Program-made: the position numbers and the translations under genes
Assembly: GCA_964017125.1 (NCBI GenBank)
Contig: OZ024902.1
Location: 58,063,693-58,127,692, forward strand
Length of the DNA stretch: 64,000 nucleotides
Direction: 5' to 3'
Source: Flabesymbios commensalis
Taxonomy: Eukaryota; Annelida; Polychaeta; Terebellida; Flabelligeridae
Notes under the pieces: generated by a model
What the model was told of the DNA's origin: nothing
What the model saw: only the letters and a program-made list of their open reading frames with translations
The model's database searches: none
Shown here: positions 1 through 15,799 of the stretch, piece after piece
Layout: each line of letters starts with the position of its first letter
Position numbering within the stretch: the stretch's first letter is position 1

Positions 1-120
1 GTTGACTTCTGGCGGCCATTTTGAATTTTGGTATCATCATTAAAAAATCTATGCACATCCACATGTTGCTAGGAATGTGATGGTAAAATTAAAGAAAAAA
101 TGACCAAACTGATTTTTATG
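1..120 (+). repeat. Family E unit (GGCGGCCATTTTGAATTT type)
   Basis: A single partial unit of the roughly 130-bp tandem family found again at 29.5-29.9 kb and 32.1-32.7 kb. Shared signposts in order are the GGCGGCCATTTTGAATTT box, a run of A, 'GCACATC', 'CATGTTGC', 'GGAATGTGATGGTAAAATT'. It is cut by the window edge. No coding sense. Confidence 0.6.
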
Positions 121-173
121 AAATAAGTCCACCGATACCACCAGAAGCTCTAGAGGCTTTTAATGAATAAACA

Positions 174-364
174 TTTAACAACCGATCTCAATCTTATTCT
201 TTTTATTCGTTTTGTGTTAGCCCAGCTTTTGAACGTGTGGAAAATAAAACGCTACATCAATCAGCCAGATTTTCAAATCGTTGGACGCCACTTGGGTAAA
301 TTTGCACAATTTTCACTTTTTTGGAAATTTGGTTGAAATTCCAAGTCAATAATTGAGTGGTTAA
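174..364 (+). mobile_element. Decayed TTAA-type MITE
   Basis: This stretch resembles, by eye, the better preserved MITE at 3257-3495. Shared parts are the TTTTTATT stretch, ACATCAA-CAGC-AGATTT, the CACTT-G-AAAT stretch and AATTTTCACT. Its right end (GGTTAA) abuts another TTAA element at 365-542. No terminal inverted repeat survives in full. Assignment is by similarity to the 3.3-kb copy only. Confidence 0.4.
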
Positions 365-542
365 CCCTTACAGCGCGGGGATCGACTTTAGTCAAATACA
401 TTTCTAATGGCAGGAGACCTATAACATTTCAAATGAGCCGGAAAGAGCTAACTAAGATTTTTATGGTGATTTCCAATTGAAAAAACCCTTTGGTCTCCAT
501 GGCTCAAACCAAAGTATTTCAGAGTTTAAAAAGTTAAAAGGT
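365..542 (+). mobile_element. Small TTAA-flanked element
   Basis: A 178-bp segment starting CCCTTACAGCGCGGGG and ending AAAAGG, flanked by TTAA at 361-364 and 543-546. TTAA flanks with CCCTT-like ends fit piggyBac-type MITEs. The inverted repeat is weak, so this could be chance placement of TTAA in AT-rich DNA. It appears inserted into the older element on its left. Confidence 0.4.
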
Positions 543-756
543 TAATAAAACTATTTACTCACATGGTGATATTTATATCAAGATATTACCACTGTGAAAT
601 CATTGCCTTCAATTGTCTCTATTAAAATAGTGTATCGTAGACACGTATAAGCACAATACGATTAGGGTCTGCCATTTCTACTTCCTTTTTATATATATCA
701 AAAATCACAACAACATAATTATAACAATTTAAACAGTTGACAGTGCAAAATATTTT

Positions 757-762
757 TTTATT
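757..762 (-). promoter_or_regulatory. Polyadenylation signal of the trypsin-like gene
   Basis: On the minus strand this reads AATAAA, 15 bases after the TAG stop of the protease gene. Position and sequence fit a canonical cleavage/polyadenylation signal. Confidence 0.6.
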
Positions 763-776
763 TGAACTCAACACAT

Positions 777-4215
<3,439 letters not shown>

Positions 4216-4267
4216 TCTTATATTTTGAGAGTACCTTAAAGATCTGAAAATACCACGTAATGCGAGG

Positions 4268-4276
4268 CCTTATATA
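4268..4276 (-). promoter_or_regulatory. TATA box of the trypsin-like gene
   Basis: Minus-strand TATATAAGG, 53 bases upstream of the ATG. A start site about 30 bases downstream would give a 5' leader of roughly 25 bases. A TATA promoter fits a highly expressed, tissue-specific secreted enzyme. Start site inferred. Confidence 0.65.
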
Positions 4277-4439
4277 CCCGTCATGACAGATATGTTAATG
4301 AAAGGATGTGCATGCAGATGGTATATCCCACCAATACCTGATAGGATTGTCACAATCAGCAGCTTGTTTATCTATCTTTATATTCCCACGACAGTACTGT
4401 AAACTTGATATCTCAATTTCAAATAAAATACATATAATT

Positions 4440-5119
4440 ACAATAAGATAGATAGCTGGATAGCTGGATGGCTAGATGGCTAGATGGCTAGATGGCTGGA
4501 TGGATGGATGGATGGATGGATGGATGGATGGATGGATGGATGAATGGGTGGATGGATGGATGGATTGATGGATGGATGGATGGATGGATGGATGGATGGA
4601 TGGATGGATGGATGGATGGATGGATGGATGGATGGATGTACGGACGGACGAACGGGTCGACGGATGGATGGATGGATGGATGGATGGATGGATGGATGGG
4701 TGGATGTACGGACGGCCGAACGGGTCGACGGATAGATAGATGGATGTATGAATGGGTGGATGGATGGATGGATGGATGGATGGATGGATGGATAGATGGA
4801 TGGGTGGGTGGGTGGATGGATGGATGGATGGATGGATGGATGGATGGATGGATGGATGGATAGATGATGGATGGATGGATGGATGGATGGATGGATGGAT
4901 GGATGGATGGATGGATGGATGGGTGGGTGGGTGGATGGATGGATGGATAGATGGATGGATGGATGGATGGATGGATGGATGGATGGATGGATGGATGGAT
5001 GGATAGATGGATGGATGGATGGATGGATCGATCGATGGATGGATGGATGGATGGATGGATGGATGGATGGATGGATGGATGGATGGATGGATGGATGGAT
5101 GGATGGATGGATGGATGGA
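4440..5119 (+). repeat. (GGAT)n microsatellite with a higher-order block
   Basis: About 680 bp of GGAT/GATG units. It begins with degenerate GATAGATAGCTGGATAGCTG and becomes nearly pure from 4497. A variant block GTACGGACGG-CGAACGGGTCGACGG occurs near 4637 and again near 4705, and GGGTGGGTGGGTGG near 4801 and 4921, so larger segments were also duplicated. All six frames stay open for long runs (MDGW or IHPS repeats), purely because the 4-bp unit lacks stops. It starts about 165 bp upstream of the protease TATA box. Confidence 0.97.
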
Positions 5120-7080
5120 CATTGACGACGGGAAATCTGTGTAGACTTGTATGCGTCATTAAAATTAAGAGTACATTATATTATTATACAGTGCAAAATA
5201 AGAAAAAATAGAAAATGGTGTAAATATATATACAAGTAATAAATGGTTTACAATAATTAAAAGAAATATACATGTTGATAATACTATAGTTGATAGATAT
5301 ATGTTTTCTGCACCAAAACCAGAGATAAAATAACTGTTAGCAAGAAAAGACATTCTGGAAAGCGTAAAAAATAGGATATGTACAAGTTTATATAACTCGA
5401 GTATATGTAAAAAAACAATATGTAATAATATGCATGTATTAAAACATTATAATTACTTTTTAAAAATAAATTTAATTTCATGAATATACGATGAACATTA
5501 GCCGGCAATAGCTATTAATAAATGTGTGGTCGTTCCAGATAAAAATATGCGTATTGAATGTCTATTGAATGTGATCAATTAATATCAAATACTGGTATGA
5601 TTAAACTCTAAGTACTGTAAAGTCCTAATTGTGGCTTTAAATGTATAGGTAATCATGGTAATAAATGTTGTGTTATTGTTTAAAACAAAGCGGGATTGTT
5701 ATCAGTTGAGGATTGCTATATTCTTACTAATGTTATCACCGTATTAACTTAATAATGTTGAGCATTTCGATCGAGAAAACAACAGTAGACAGTTTTAAAA
5801 ATGGTTCTGTATGAAGAATTTGAATATTGTAACAATGTTATATTATTTGAAAGCTACGCAGTGTCCCTCTCCAAAAGGTCACAACGGTAAAGCCTATATA
5901 TGGCCAACATAAGTATTATATAACATAGTAGCCTATAATTAATGATATACTTGATAATAATTCCCAAGCCCCTTTTTTAAACCATAATAGTCCTTGTAAA
6001 ACGTTGTAGTAGCTTGCTCTACCTGACTGGCCAATTTCATTCATCATTAATTACAAATTTTCCCCAGAAACTAATTTACTTCACCTTATTTATCAATTTC
6101 GTACCTATACCGATATAAATGTTTTGTTTTGCATTTATTTGAACAGAAAATCGTATAGTTATCAGTTGAGGATTGTCATGTTTTTATGGATGTTTTAATT
6201 TAATCAATAATCAATGTTTACGGGCATGACAAGTTAAGGAATTATTTCTGAACCATACTTGCTATTATTAATCTCTCGGAATTTATTTGGCCAATTATTT
6301 CCAATATTTTTGAAAATTATAGCAGTTTATAATTATTCACGAAAGATCATATCTTAGAAAATCGGTTCTATGCACTGCGACAATTTTACAAGCTTCATCA
6401 GCTACAGCGGTTTATTCTTATATATCTCATTATCTAAATAGTAATGGATTTGCTGATTGAGATTTTCTTTTAATAATAACCCCCCAAAAATTTTTTATTT
6501 GATTTTTATTTCTATTTGACAAGTTCATCATAATATATTTCCAGCTTGTGCTAGGATACATGATAGGTCACATTCTTCTATATTGCTTCTATTTACTTTC
6601 TGCTTCTACTGTTTTTTATTTTACATATAAAAAAAACATCATTTTATTGCAATATGTAATAAGAAATAAATTTACTAACCCATGCTTTATCTGCATCAGC
6701 TCCGACTCAGAAAACAGTATTTGCATAATGAATTGAGACAAAAACAATACATGTTTTATAACTACAATTAAAACCAATTTAATTTGCTAATAAATCTCAG
6801 TCTGCTTGATAAACTTGTCCTTAATAAACATGGTGCGCTTTTATGATCTAAACGAGTTAATTTTTAATTTATTGATAGATAGAATATGGCGATTATCAGG
6901 CGATCACTGATGTCCACGATAACCGCACTCTTTTTTGTTTGAAATCGCTTGATTTTCGACGGTCATTCTGTTTTTTAACATTGTTTATTTATTTTTAAAC
7001 TATATCTAGTTACTTGATCACTTGATCAGTATATTTAAAAAAACATTTATCACTTCCTATGCTTTTTTTATTGAAAATTC
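5120..7080. other. AT-rich stretch without a recognisable gene
   Basis: No exon with coding character and flanking splice sites was seen. A weak direct repeat pairs about 5695-5740 with 6158-6200 (GTTATCAGTTGAGGATTG in both, about 460 bp apart). The remainder is AT-rich with short chance ORFs. Confidence 0.5.
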
Positions 7081-7200
7081 CCGTATGAATATCCAGTACG
7101 GGATAAACACATTATGTGTGCCTAGTTCAGATCGTATACGGGACCCTGGTAAAATATTTTTGTAAGGAATTTGTTTTAAAACAATTGCCCCTGACCAAAC
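7081..7200 (-). mobile_element. Solitary end of the 20.6-kb TIR-element family
   Basis: Read on the minus strand, this matches the left end of the element at 20559. Shared are the terminal GGTCAGGG-like bases, AAACAAATTCCTTA, AATATTTT, GATCTG-ACTAG-CACACA-AAT-TGTTTAT and TGGATATTCAT. No partner end was found nearby, so it is a truncated or rearranged copy. Confidence 0.6.
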
Positions 7201-8220
7201 TTCTTCATTTTTGAAGTTGTAATTACCATGGTGACTGTAACACTAGAAAATGTAGTTGTGTCAAAAACGAAGGCGACTGTATTTCAACATGTGGCAGTTG
7301 TAAAGGTGTTACTTTTAAAAACATTTGTCTTCACGACACTTGTTTTGGCGTTATTTAATTTGACACATACAGACAGACCCAATAAATATTTTATCAATGA
7401 AAAAATTGGCGGCCATTTTGTTTTTTATATATGTCATTAATGTTAGATTGGATATCAAGTCCGTGCAGTACGATGGTAGTTTACTTGCATACAAGCCATC
7501 AGCATTTGGATCAACAAAAAAGAGTTTTTATATAGACGAAGCTGTCAGGGATTTTTATCGTAAAGTAACACAGACAAGTCTGTGAGTTAATGTGAATGTG
7601 TAACGAAAGCATAGTGGGCAGACTGAAGTGATGACATTCATTGTAGCCGAATGTGACTCGATTGAGTTAACTCGATGGCCAGAATGATAATCACTTCAGT
7701 CTGCCAGTTTCAACACTGTTGCAATAGCGCCCATTATCGGTTATTATCTCTTATAATCAGATAATGCCTCAGTAGATTAGTATTGGTTGTAGCCAACACG
7801 GTTTCTGTAAGAAATACATGCGGTATGCAGGGCAATGAAAAATTCAACAAACGAGTGTTGCATGCTGCTCGGGGACGACAGATATAACTGCTGCAATATT
7901 ATCTCAAGCAAACAATTGCCTCAACATTAACTGTGATTGTATGTGTCTGCTGTGAAATATATTCAACATGTTTTTGCATATTATAAACGGACAAACAAAA
8001 GTGGTGATTTGTCAACATTTGAAAAAAACTTAAGAACAACATTAACACTAAACACAGACTTTATAGCAGATATAAGTGATGTTGTAAGCAAGAATCCCAA
8101 GCGATTTTGAGTTATTTTAAATAAAAAACAAAGCAAAACAAAAATTTTATAAGGTTTATGAGAGAATTTAACATACATTGGACTGCACATTATTCCAAGC
8201 TGACTTAAATAGACTTTATG
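7201..8220. other. Non-coding spacer
   Basis: Apart from the inverted repeat at 7617-7705, nothing recognisable. Short ORFs on both strands show no domain, codon pattern or splice context. Confidence 0.4.
7617..7705. repeat. Small palindromic element
   Basis: Perfect 16-bp arms GGCAGACTGAAGTGAT (7617-7632) and ATCACTTCAGTCTGCC (7690-7705). A second palindrome GAGTTAACTC sits in the centre. The arms extend imperfectly inward (ATTC / GAAT). An 89-bp foldback of this kind fits a tiny MITE or a stem-loop. No target-site duplication is obvious. Confidence 0.65.
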
Positions 8221-8221
8221 A

Positions 8222-9300
8222 ATGGAGTGTCACATGAATTTTAACTATTCAAAGTGTAACATTCGGTTACTCCCCGTAAGGCACCAGTATACTTTAATTT
8301 TGTTAAATGGTAATATTATATAATAACATGTTACATCATTTAAAGATTTGGGTGTACTTGTTTCACCTGATTTAAGTTGGAAAGAGCACATACACAATCT
8401 TGTAATTAAATGTAATCGAGGTAATGGTATGATTAAACGATTTGTTGGCTACCATGCTCCCAATAATGTCGAACTGAACCTTTATAAATCTTTAACAAGA
8501 AGCATAGCAGAATATAGCGCTACGGTTTGGACTCCTCAAAATTTGCTGTCCATTCTTCGCGAAGATCTGGTGATGTGGAATACTTTTAAAGCCCTTTTTG
8601 ACACGAAGCCGGAGATGCACATTTACCTGAATTTTTATGTTCGCACACATCATAAGGATTCAAAAAAGCCTTATGTCATTAATGTCCTTTCCAGGTGGCA
8701 TCTTGCTCCATCTGAAGCCAATCTAACTTTATTCATTCGAGAAAAGCTGATGCATCTTTATGTTTTAAAATTAAAGCAATCGTGTGATGGTAATAATGTG
8801 TGTACGTGGACATCCTCTATACTTGTAGGTGTCAGCTGTGTGTGAGCAATAGGTGAAAAACATGTAACTGTGATATTGTTGTGCAATTTTAAGTATTTGT
8901 TAGCATTCCTTTTACATAATTATATATAATATTCAATTATCTAGGATTATTATGCTTATTCTTATTTTAAAGTTGTTAATTTAAAAATTCTATCCCATGG
9001 TATTATTGTGCAATACTATTTATTTGTATAATTATCTAATTTTTTTGGCAACTATTGAGCATTTTACGCTTATTAATATTTACTTTTAGACTTTTAGCAT
9101 TTTTCTGCTTATTTTAATGGTTTAACTTACTACATGTATTGTTGCTTTTGATTCTTGGATTTTTATTTGTATTATAATGTTTATTTTATCTTGAGGACGG
9201 TGGCATCGCATAGGTGCTGGTCACCTGTCGCCACTTGATCTAGATATGTACATTTTCTGTATAATTGTTCCTATAGAAAGCCTAATAAATAAATGAAAAG
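8222..9300 (+). mobile_element. LINE 3' fragment (reverse transcriptase C-terminus and 3' UTR)
   Basis: The frame around 8350-8545 gives DLGVLVSPDLSWKEHIHN, then KCNRGNGMIKR, YHAPNNVELNLYKSLTRSI and AEYSATVW. These are the standard motifs after the catalytic YADD box in CR1/L2/Jockey-group LINE reverse transcriptases. Residues NNVCTWTSS near 8800 are the usual C-terminal motif of that group. The part between is shorter than expected, suggesting an internal deletion. A 3' UTR follows, ending in AATAAATAAATG at about 9288. The element is 5'-truncated, lacking endonuclease and most of the RT, as is common for LINEs. Exact clade not resolved. Confidence 0.85.
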
Positions 9301-10409
9301 CAAAAAAACATTTCGCTTACAATCACTTGCATGTTGAAGCCACAACATAGACACTATCAAAGAGTGCATACAACTATGTATGATAACAAACCTCGGCATC
9401 TGCCATATTACATAGTGCTGCTACGCTGTGGGCTGCTCTGACGATATCGAGGACTCTTGAGGGGAGCACCCGCTACCAAGTCTAATCTGCTAGTGCCTCA
9501 TACTGATTGATGTCAGTGTCAAAGCAGGGGAACTCGTTCGCGAATCGATTTTTTTAGTATTCAAAATAATATAAATATTTACAAGCGAAATAAGTACGTG
9601 CATGATACCATAAAGTTTCATGTTTGTACAAATAACACACTGAGCCTATATCAATTTTGGTAGATATGACCTTTTCACTTGACTTATCATTAATCATATA
9701 AATATCATAATGAACTTTCTCGATTCAGTATAAAATAGATACAGGGGCTTCTGTGTGACATAAAGGAATTATCGATCATCGTGTATATGATTAATTGTGT
9801 GTTAAATATGTCTTCGTCACTACACTTGTGAATTATATACTTTGATCTACATATAACTTACTCGCGATGAAAATATCTGGCGTCCAGATATTCTAAGGCG
9901 CTTTTGAGGTATATAAATGCCGCTACGTATGTTCAATTTACATTTATCCACATAAATACAAGAGAACTTGGGACATTCACCAAAACAATTTAACACTGAA
10001 ATGTTAAATGCTACGTAATAAACCACCAAAATATCATCATAGTAAGAGTTTTACAATTGTATTGAATCGAAATTAGTCGTTGAATCATACAAGTACGCTC
10101 TGTTAAAACGTTCCACGTAATATACAAATCATTTCTGTTGTACGCCGCTGTGTGTTGACTATAATTACTGGTATGTCGTACTGAAAATCAGAAAATTTAA
10201 GGAAATATGCATGTGTTCATTAATTTCATCTCAAGTCAAAAGTGTGTCTTAACTATCAACACGTGAGTTTAAGACTGATTCAAGTCTAGGGCTTCAGTGT
10301 GTAAACGCGATGGCCAATTAATTGATATACATGTACAGTTAACACTGGTTAGGCCTCTGCTTGTTTTGTTAGCATTCTTCCGTCTTAGTCCAGGCATAAT
10401 GTAGCTCGA
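9301..10409. other. Spacer without recognised features
   Basis: No gene, RNA or clear repeat structure found. A slightly GC-richer patch at about 9400-9530 was examined on both strands and gave no coding signal. Confidence 0.4.
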
Positions 10410-12500
10410 CCTTAAACAAATTGCAATACAAGTTTTTTTTCTGTTTTTGTTTCAGAGACATGTTCTCTATGACAGGAATAAAGTCCTAAGGAATCCTCCC
10501 AGGCGAAATTTGTAAAAATCGTCGTAGTTTGACCCTACCACCAAACCTGTCTACAAATAGGGGGTAGGGTTACGCAAACGTCTGTCGTTGCAATTATTGT
10601 ATAACTATATACACATGCAATGTACCATATAAAAGATAATTGAACTTCCGTTCTAATGATGTATTGCATGGTGCAGGGGACTAAAGGGTTTTCTCCACAA
10701 ATACGTCGAAACATGTTTTTTTATTACAAAATAATCAAAATCGACAACAAAACAAGCTCGTTAACATGTGTATTTGCTTAAAACTGAGTGTTATTTAAAT
10801 TTGTACATAGCATATATTTTTAAATTAGATAATATTGCAGCCTTTTTTCGAAAATGTGTGTAGTTAGCCTGGGCTGAAATATAAAACATAGACATTTGCT
10901 CGACATTTTAATGCAAATTATTTTTTGCACTTGTTTTTACATAATTTGGGTGTGCTGAATTCGAATATGTCCGTTAACATTCTATTTTTGGCGTCATTCA
11001 CCTTCAAATAGGAAAAACACCAAAACCACATCTCTTCTATATTTTGGTTACATATTATTGCACGATTTATGATTTCTGCATGATTTAGAGTTCATAAATG
11101 TATGTCTCATGTTTTTCGATCAAAATGACCTTTATTTGACCTTTAAGTTTAAAATATTTACCGCCAACACACAAATAAAAGCTGTTTTCATGCACGTGAA
11201 CCATAGTATCATAAACAATTAACATTTGTTTAATGGAAAACTAAAAAATAGATTACGTACGTAATACGCAGATTAGGTTGCAAGGCATTCGAAACTGTAT
11301 TTTTTCACAGTATATTCTAACATGCTTTGATTTGCTTAGTATTTAAAATGACGTAATTATTTTTTATAGTAAATATGTAAAATGGCGTCCATCTTGGATT
11401 TTACGATAAACTATAGGTCAGACGATGAACAATAAACAGCAAAAATGTTTGTTTCGGGCCCCAAGTCATACAAAATATCAGTTTCGAGGCACAAATAATA
11501 AAAATATGTTTTATTTACATTTTGATAGTCATTTTGTTTCTTGTTCATAAGAAGGTGCATTTCGCGGCCATTTTGGATTTTTTTATTCATATTTACTCGT
11601 CAGTAACTTTTATTTCTGGTCCACTATGTTAACACAAATAAATTATACTATCGTCACCATTTTTAGCGGTACACTTATAGTAACAGTAAATATATATATA
11701 AAAAAAACGACGGAAACCTTGTATTTAAAGGTCAAATGAAGGGTATTTCTTTCTAATGACACTAGAAGAAAATATATAATAAAAACCTTGCTCAAATCAT
11801 CAATTGTGCTTTCTTGTGCGAAAAAACATAGAAATTTCCTTTCATTTTGGCAGCCATTTTTTGTTCTACTAATTTGAAGATTGAGGTCACCAATTATAGA
11901 ATGTATGAGCAATTATAGACAAAAATTCCGAGAAAAAAAATCATGTTTCAGATTTCAGCCCATGCTGAATACAATTAATATCTTCAATATCATCAATATG
12001 TTTTCATTAAAAAAATATAGGACATCTATAAATATAAATAGTACTCATTTTCAAACATACACATATCTGGGTTTAGAAAATATAGGGCAGATATGGATAT
12101 GTCCAATGATTACATTTTCTTAAGTCGTTTTCTTTCACCATGCTGGATCGCTTGTTTTGTTGTTCATTTGTGATAAAAAAAATCATGTTTGAGAGTTTAT
12201 GGAGAGACAACTACTCACTACAATGTGTGATATATCATAAGAACGGGAATTTAATTATCTGTTTTATGGTATATCGCAAGTGCAGATTGGCAGATTGGAT
12301 AAAAGATTGGCAGATTGGATAAAACATCAACGACAGACGTTTGCGTAACCCTACCCCATAATTTTAGACAGGTTTGGGGGTAGGGTCAAACTATGACGAT
12401 TTTAGCTTGGGAGGATTTGTTAGGACTTGTTTTCTGTTATAGAGGACATCTCCCTGAAACTAAAACAGAAACCAAACCTTGTATTGCAATTTGTTTAAGG
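10410..12500. mobile_element. Foldback element with long inverted repeats
   Basis: About 2.1 kb. The ends are inverted copies of each other over roughly 180 bp: 10410-10590 and 12328-12500, both ending CCTTAAACAAATTGCAATAC when read inward. The inverted match continues deeper in diverged form (for example GGGCTGAAAT near 10870 and, inverted, near 11960; CATTTGACCTTTAA-like near 11130 and, inverted, near 11735). The whole element is therefore a degenerate ~1-kb inverted repeat centred near 11.45 kb. No transposase is visible. Foldback-like non-autonomous DNA transposon; superfamily not assigned, no clear target-site duplication. Confidence 0.8.
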
Positions 12501-12890
12501 TTAACCCCTTTTTTCTCGTAAAATGTCTGGACTATCTCTACCGCCGCCTTCTCACTAAATAAATAACTGATAAATTTTATCCGGGAGAGGAACAATTTTT
12601 TATAACGTTTTCTTCATATTCCTCAGATATGTGCTTGGAAATGTTTTCCCAGTTATAATGCCTGATAGCAGCCATCTTGTCGAAAAATCGGGAAATTAAG
12701 AATTATTGAATTAGTCTCTTAAAATTCAAAACTTTTTGGGGGAAAATTATTTTTCCGATGAATCCAATCAAAACTGCATCTTGTTATTTTGGAGGGCAAT
12801 GTGTTTAAAGAACTGACCTGGACATATTAAATGGGGATGCTTTTATTGTTTTCGTGCCAAAAATAATCACATCTGGCTGACACATATTTA
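12501..12890. other. Spacer
   Basis: Nothing recognisable between two inverted-repeat elements. Confidence 0.4.
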
Positions 12891-13143
12891 GGGGCCTTGT
12901 CAAGTTAAAAAAAATCCAAAAATCCGAGAAAAACTCGGATTGGCCAGACGTCACCCACCCACCCCCCTATCCAATTTTTTCATTTTTTTTTAAAACATGT
13001 ACAACAACAAAAAACAACTCAAAAACACACAAAAAAACATATTTTCCAAAAAAAAATAATAATCCAAGTTGGGGCTTGACGCACCCACCCAATTCCGAGT
13101 TTTTTCTCGAATTTATGGATTTTTTCAACTTGACAAAACCCCC
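12891..13143. mobile_element. MITE with TA target duplication
   Basis: A 253-bp element with long terminal inverted repeats: GGGGCCTTGTCAAGTT at the left, AACTTGACAAAACCCCC at the right. Both arms continue through AATCC, CGAGAAAAACTCGG and CACCCACCC. TA flanks both sides (12889-12890, 13144-13145). The TA duplication suggests Tc1/mariner-type mobilisation. No coding capacity. Confidence 0.8.
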
Positions 13144-13620
13144 TACATAGTATTATTTATTTATAAATATAATATTTAACAAAAGACGTGTTGGGAATCT
13201 GGGAGAAGCGTATATGCGAATGTTTGGCTATGTTTTGAAGCAATCATATACTACAGCTACTGTAGACTGCATTAGTAAGTACATGTACTGTCCGTCTACA
13301 AGTTATCCAGTTTGCTGTATTTATCCTGTGGGAAAACACGGCATGTTAGAATTTGATAGGACGTCAGAACGTCTATTTACGTCAACAACAAACGGGTCAG
13401 CAGACAAATTATACTAATGGTAGTATTGGGGGACATCGATGCAGGCAGTTTCTCACCCACTGGACACACGACATTGCTGCGACGTTGAATCAACACCATT
13501 GACGTCATTGTCATTGACAGATAAAACAAATGGGGCAGAACTCATGACATTTGGTGGAATGCTTCATGTAATAATACCATGTAATGCGTTGAGCTAAGAA
13601 TAAACTATCTGTGTTATGTG
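13144..13620. other. Spacer
   Basis: No supported gene; a 67-residue ORF at 13214-13417 has no recognisable motif. Confidence 0.35.
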
Positions 13621-14409
13621 GAGACTGGGGCACCTTGAGACAGGCGTGTTTGACACGGAAAATATTTTGCGATTTGTGTGCCATCTGGTTAATGGTACCA
13701 AAGCATTGCATTTCCTAGCATTTGCTAATATTCAACACCAGGGGTCTATGTCGTCTGTTTCGTCACCGTCTGCCAACCAGCAGCCAGCAATTCATAAATC
13801 AGGCACGAGCGATGAGGTGATTGGTCTGTTGTGTTTAGACTCGAATTTGTCAAAATATGGGAATCTGTACAGGCAGCGCGCGACATGCAAGCCTGCTATT
13901 GAAAGCAGAGTATCGAAGAGTGTCCTTCTTTCAATGTTTTTATATTATGAACTAAGCACAATCTTTCTATGTACGGTATTATATCAGTGTATATTCAGTA
14001 TAGATAATTTTATCGCATTTTCAGAAGCGTCAGTGCTAATAACATGAATGGGTTATTTTACACTATATTAGGCCAAGTAGTGGGGTTTTTCCACACATCT
14101 GGAGGCGGCAGTACAAACAGTGGTGGTGAATGTTCACACGTTTGTTATAGCAAAATCTAGCATAGGACATAAGCCAACTGTAGTCTAAAGGTACCCCAAG
14201 CGGTGTCTTAAGGTGCCCTAGTAGGAGGTACATTTTTTAAAATATGTTTTGTTAAAAAATAAAAGGTTACACATTTCACAATGCCGCTCAAATATACTCC
14301 ACTGGATGTTCTATCCATATGTTCCGTCAAAATGTTTTATTTCTAAAATGATATATTTTTTTTTTGGGGGGGAGAGTTGAGTTTTTCTGTCTCAAGGTGC
14401 TCCAGTCTC
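13621..14409. mobile_element. TIR element with GGGGCACCTTGAGACAG-type ends
   Basis: Terminal inverted repeats of 23 bp at 13621-13643 and 14387-14409 differ at one position; each contains the reading GCACCTTGAGACAG. A related third copy lies inside near 14198-14222 (TGTCTTAAGGTGCCC-AGTAGGAGG), as if a second right end were present. The 143-residue ORF at 13616-14047 starts inside the left repeat and shows no transposase motif, so I do not annotate it as a gene. Confidence 0.65.
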
Positions 14410-15180
14410 TCCTACATGTCGTGGGTCGGCGTGATCAAATCGATAATGCAGCCAAGCCCTGTCCACATTACGCCGAACCTATGCTACATCAGCAATAAAT
14501 CAATGTCCTGTGTTTGCTATCCTGTCAAAATCGGACTCCCAAAATGGATTGAAACGGAAAGGACTAGTTTTTCGGGTAAAAAAATTGGTAGCCGACGCAA
14601 TGCGCACGCTGTCTTCCATAAGGAAACACTTCTTATTAGTTTTTTTTTTCGTGAAAAATGCTCGTAGCGAGAGTTACGCATAAATAGCTTGGGTGTTTTT
14701 CATTCACTCGCGAAGCATCCAATCAGTCTGATAGACCCAGTTGATAAGTATAACAAGTTTTGTTATTGTATAATCATTATATAGCACTAAGACATAGTTG
14801 AAAAGAAGAATTTTTAGAAATTCTTGTTGTACTAATTTAGGCCTATGCACATTTTCTACCTTTACTCAAGTGAGTTTGGGGAGTTTAGGGGCTATTTTGT
14901 TACATTCGTTCGCAGAGAATAAGGGTCAGTAGTCAATTTCACTTGCAGGCTTTAGGGGTGGTTAGCAAATCTCATCTTCGTGGCTGGAAAGCAACTGGAA
15001 GCCAGCTTTATGGGGAGATACCCCCGTTATTGTCGACTATAGGCTATTGTACAAGATAATGAATAAACACTTAGACTGCCTTCTTTTAATTAATATATTA
15101 ACAGCGACAGCCCTGGACTTTCATCGCACTATATCTCAGCACCTGCGGCGTTCACCTCTTTCACACTTAGCCAGATGGTG
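14410..15180. other. Spacer
   Basis: No gene recognised; short ORFs only, none with domain-like sequence. Confidence 0.35.
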
Positions 15181-15181
15181 T

Positions 15182-15579
15182 GTAAAGGTAAAGGTGCAGA
15201 TTTTTTATAGTCTGATATCAAGTCTGAAGACCTATCATCGGACTTTACATTTTACCCCCTGGTCACTGGACCTGTTCATTCATGTGCCCTTTCAACTCCC
15301 AGGGGTGAATACAGTCCTGCAACCGTTTCGCCGCATTGAACTTATTGTACACATTGCCATTTTGTCCTACCAGGTATTCATTTTCACCTGAGTCAAGTGA
15401 AGCATTTGAGGGTAAAGTATCTTGCCCAAGGACACACCATTTTAACAATGTCCCAAGATTGAAAGGGGAAAAACATGATATTTCTCTGAAAATCCTGCAC
15501 AAAGCGGGATTCGGAACCGCACGGCAGGCAGCGACATCGGCAGAGCGCCACGCTCTAACCATTGCGCCATGCCCTCTCT
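15182..15579 (-). mobile_element. tRNA-derived SINE with conserved central domain
   Basis: On the minus strand the head is tRNA-like: A box TGGCGCAATGG (15559-15569) and B box GGTTCCGAATC (15508-15518) at normal spacing, so it carries a pol III promoter. After about 100 bp comes CCTTGGGCAAGATACTTTAC followed by the GACTCAGGTG-AAAATG-TACCTGG stretch, which is the style of central domain conserved across metazoan SINE superfamilies. The body runs to a TTTACCTTTACA tail near 15182. About 398 bp. Confidence 0.85.
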
Positions 15580-15799
15580 AATCTCTGTGTGATGTCATAA
15601 TCTGGTGACAAGTCAATTTTTCAACAATTCTACATTTCAAATCCTTCGTCTGGTATTAACATTTGTATGTAAGCGACGTAAGGTTGTCAGCCATTTTATT
15701 AAAAGATTGTCGACCTCAGCGCCATCCCTGTGCCATAGTATACAGTGTGTAGATTGCTATGCTATATATATAATTTTACCTGTCATTACACATTGATTC

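Noticed and set aside
4472-5211. Long ORFs of MDGW or IHPS repeats on both strands
   Set aside because: They are the product of a stop-free GGAT microsatellite, open in all frames, with no start context or domain.
13616-14047. 143-residue ORF
   Set aside because: Begins inside a transposon terminal repeat and has no recognisable transposase or other domain.
15508-15579. Functional tRNA gene on the minus strand
   Set aside because: A and B boxes are present but the cloverleaf arms do not pair well and a SINE central domain follows.
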